Assembly (NCBI RefSeq): GCF_004368405.1
Contig: NZ_SBJH01000003.1
Location: 1 to 64,000 of the forward strand
Source: Olivibacter sp. XZL3
Lineage (GTDB): Bacteria > Bacteroidota > Bacteroidia > Sphingobacteriales > Sphingobacteriaceae
DNA length: 64,000 bases
Direction: 5' to 3'
The notes under the pieces are model-generated. The model saw nothing but the letters and a program-made list of their open reading frames with translations. It did not search any database and was not told the DNA's origin. Shown one piece after another: positions 63,152 to 64,000 of the stretch. The translations under genes and the position numbers were made by a program. How positions within the stretch are numbered: position 1 is the stretch's first letter; every line of letters starts with the position of its first letter.

Positions 63152-63171
63152 GTTTAGTAAAATTGCTAAAC
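63152..63171. promoter_or_regulatory. Inverted-repeat operator before the ATPase-nuclease operon
   Basis: GTTTAG (63152-63157) and CTAAAC (63166-63171) are exact complements with 8 bp between. They lie 12-31 nt upstream of the minus-strand start at 63140, a position where a bound Cro-like protein would block transcription. The flanking 63172-63360 is AT-rich with no gene. Confidence 0.5.
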
Positions 63172-63360
63172 TTAAACCTAATCTTGGTGACAAAACTCCG
63201 GTATAGGATATTAAAAATCTAATAACAAAAATTTATATTCGATTTCAGTAAAATAATATTTGAAATAACAATATTTGTGTGTATTTTTGATTACTGTTTT
63301 TTTGGTTTCAGACTAAATATTTTCGATATCATAAAAACATAATGTTTTGGTAATATTTTT

Positions 63361-63368
63361 TATTTTTG
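63361..63368 (+). promoter_or_regulatory. Candidate -7 element upstream of the structured region
   Basis: TATTTTTG matches TAnnTTTG. A TTTG lies upstream at 63346-63349, but the 11-bp gap is too short for the standard -33. The palindrome AGAACGTTCT follows at 63384-63393. The region is AT-rich, so a chance match cannot be excluded. Confidence 0.35.
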
Positions 63369-63409
63369 TGGAACGTCAAAGTTAGAACGTTCTGCATTTA
63401 TGTAGTCTT

Positions 63410-63525
63410 GTTTGTGAAACCTGAGAAATTTCATTTGGGACAAGGCGATAAGTGGAGAAAAACGCCCGTCAGCAATGGCGTGGCGTCCGCTTACTCGTCC
63501 CAAGGCTTCTCAGGGCCTCACAAAC
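63410..63525. ncRNA. 116-nt nested inverted repeat, candidate structured RNA or DNA site
   Basis: Successive arms pair in register. GTTTGTGA (63410-63417) pairs with TCACAAAC (63518-63525), CCTGAGAA (63420-63427) with TTCTCAGG (63507-63514), and TTGGGAC (63435-63441) with GTCCCAA (63497-63503). TAAGTGG (63449-63455) pairs with CCGCTTA (63487-63493, one G-U), and ACGCC (63462-63466) with GGCGT (63482-63486). Thus about 35 base pairs lie in one extended stem. The apical segment CAATGGCG (63473-63480) is also complementary to CGCCATTG at 63542-63549, allowing a pseudoknot or switch. The strand of transcription is not known. It could equally be an oriT-like or single-strand DNA structure of the element. 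Confidence 0.55.
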
Positions 63526-63655
63526 AGTAGGTTGGGCGTCGCGCCATTGTTATTCCTGCTTCAAGACTCGTTAATCTTATCGAGTATGAATCTGATAAAA
63601 ATACTTCTGAAGAATTTGATATCCGCTCCCGAATAACATCAGTGGCTTTAGCCAT
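63518..63655 (-). CDS. Possible small ORF of 45 codons
   Basis: An ATG-started frame encoding MAKATDVIRERIS... and ending RRPTYCL. Composition is protein-like but no family is recognised. Its stop codon lies in the right arm of the structured element. It is reported only because the stretch 63141-63742 otherwise holds no gene. Confidence 0.25.
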   Translation of the reverse strand: MAKATDVIRERISNSSEVFLSDSYSIRLTSLEAGITMARRPTYCL

Positions 63656-63742
63656 TTTACTCTCTTTCCGGTGAAGGGCGCCCTAACCGTAAAAGAAATT
63701 TTTCAATTAACCAAATCATGAAAAGTTTAATCTTTTACAGAA

Positions 63743-64000
63743 ATGTTGCTTTACAACAGGCTGCATGGGGCGCTTTTTTGCCTTATCCAAGCATTAACCA
63801 AACTAAAAACATTAACATACCACCGATATGAGCGGGCATTGTCCGTCCTGAACGTAAGATCATATTTCTATCTGATTATAGCTTTTTTGTTTCATGTGCT
63901 GCCATTTAAGGCTTCCGCCCAAGTGGCGGAGCCTGTGGCGGACAGCAAAGCTGTAGACCTTACTTCCCTCGGCTTACAGATTGGCGAGCAGGTACCCGAT
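63743..64000 (+). CDS. Partial exported redoxin/TlpA-like protein, runs off the window
   Basis: The first 86 codons of a gene cut by the window end. The ATG at 63743 is the first start after an in-frame TAA. A hydrophobic segment (SYFYLIIAFLFHVLPFKASAQ, about 43-62) looks like a signal peptide, preceded by an unusually long 42-residue N-terminal stretch. The last visible residues LQIGEQVPD match the opening of TlpA/thioredoxin-like domains (IGDxxPD). If correct, it is a periplasmic disulfide reductase or peroxiredoxin carried by the element. The identification rests on few residues. Confidence 0.5.
   Translation, partial: MLLYNRLHGALFCLIQALTKLKTLTYHRYERALSVLNVRSYFYLIIAFLFHVLPFKASAQVAEPVADSKAVDLTSLGLQIGEQVPD

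Overview
The window is chromosomal DNA from a member of the Bacteroidota, most likely a Sphingobacteriaceae-type soil or plant bacterium (Sphingobacterium, Pedobacter, Olivibacter or a relative). This rests on two SusC/SusD pairs, a hybrid two-component regulator beside one of them, a FecI/FecR/Oar-type receptor set, a CTnDOT-type tyrosine recombinase, and promoters of the TTTG / TAnnTTTG form. The species cannot be named from sequence alone.

Layout. (1) 67-10966: a polysaccharide-utilisation locus. It has a 5'-truncated hybrid two-component regulator, a clan-A-like secreted glycosidase, SusC, SusD and a GH2 beta-galactosidase-type enzyme. A complete promoter and two 21-bp-spaced direct repeats precede the glycosidase. 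(2) 11127-34129: a large exopolysaccharide locus in three blocks. A minus-strand operon (19431 to 11127) carries a lipoprotein glycosidase, two GT2 enzymes, a large hybrid histidine kinase and a receiver-kinase. A plus-strand block (19710-22719) carries a Wzx-type flippase and two GT2 enzymes. A second minus-strand set (34129 to 22721) carries a glycosyltransferase, a receiver-kinase, two single-domain receivers, a pseudo-receiver/sugar-transferase fusion, a half-size TolC-like protein, a Wzz/BY-kinase-like protein with eroded kinase motifs, a polymerase/ligase and two more glycosyltransferases. (3) 34424-45000: a phosphodiesterase, a TetR regulator with two matching operators, a small membrane protein, a FAD monooxygenase, a second SusC/SusD pair, an aldo/keto reductase and a small monooxygenase. 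(4) 45381-51297: ECF sigma factor, anti-sigma factor, Oar-type receptor and a secreted S1/P1 nuclease. (5) 51536-58462: SMR transporter, sensor kinase, adk, obg, an aspartyl protease and nhaA. (6) 58579-64000: tRNA-Glu followed directly by a CTnDOT-type integrase and the left part of an integrated element that runs off the window.

How the parts work together. In the first locus the regulator would sense an oligosaccharide and drive import and cleavage, but the sensor half of the regulator is missing. The exopolysaccharide locus encodes initiation, glycan extension, flipping, polymerisation and chain-length control. It is threaded with at least six receiver or kinase proteins, none of which has a DNA-binding output; one divergent receiver is fused to the initiating sugar transferase. 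The TetR regulator probably represses itself and the flavin monooxygenase through a shared inverted repeat.

The best candidates for undescribed biology are in the tRNA-Glu element and the exopolysaccharide locus. They are a compact three-gene module (HTH protein, ABC-type ATPase, PD-(D/E)xK-like nuclease) that looks like a defence or interference cassette; a 116-nt nested inverted repeat with a possible pseudoknot; and the pseudo-receiver sugar transferase. All functional statements come from motifs read by eye; no database search was run.
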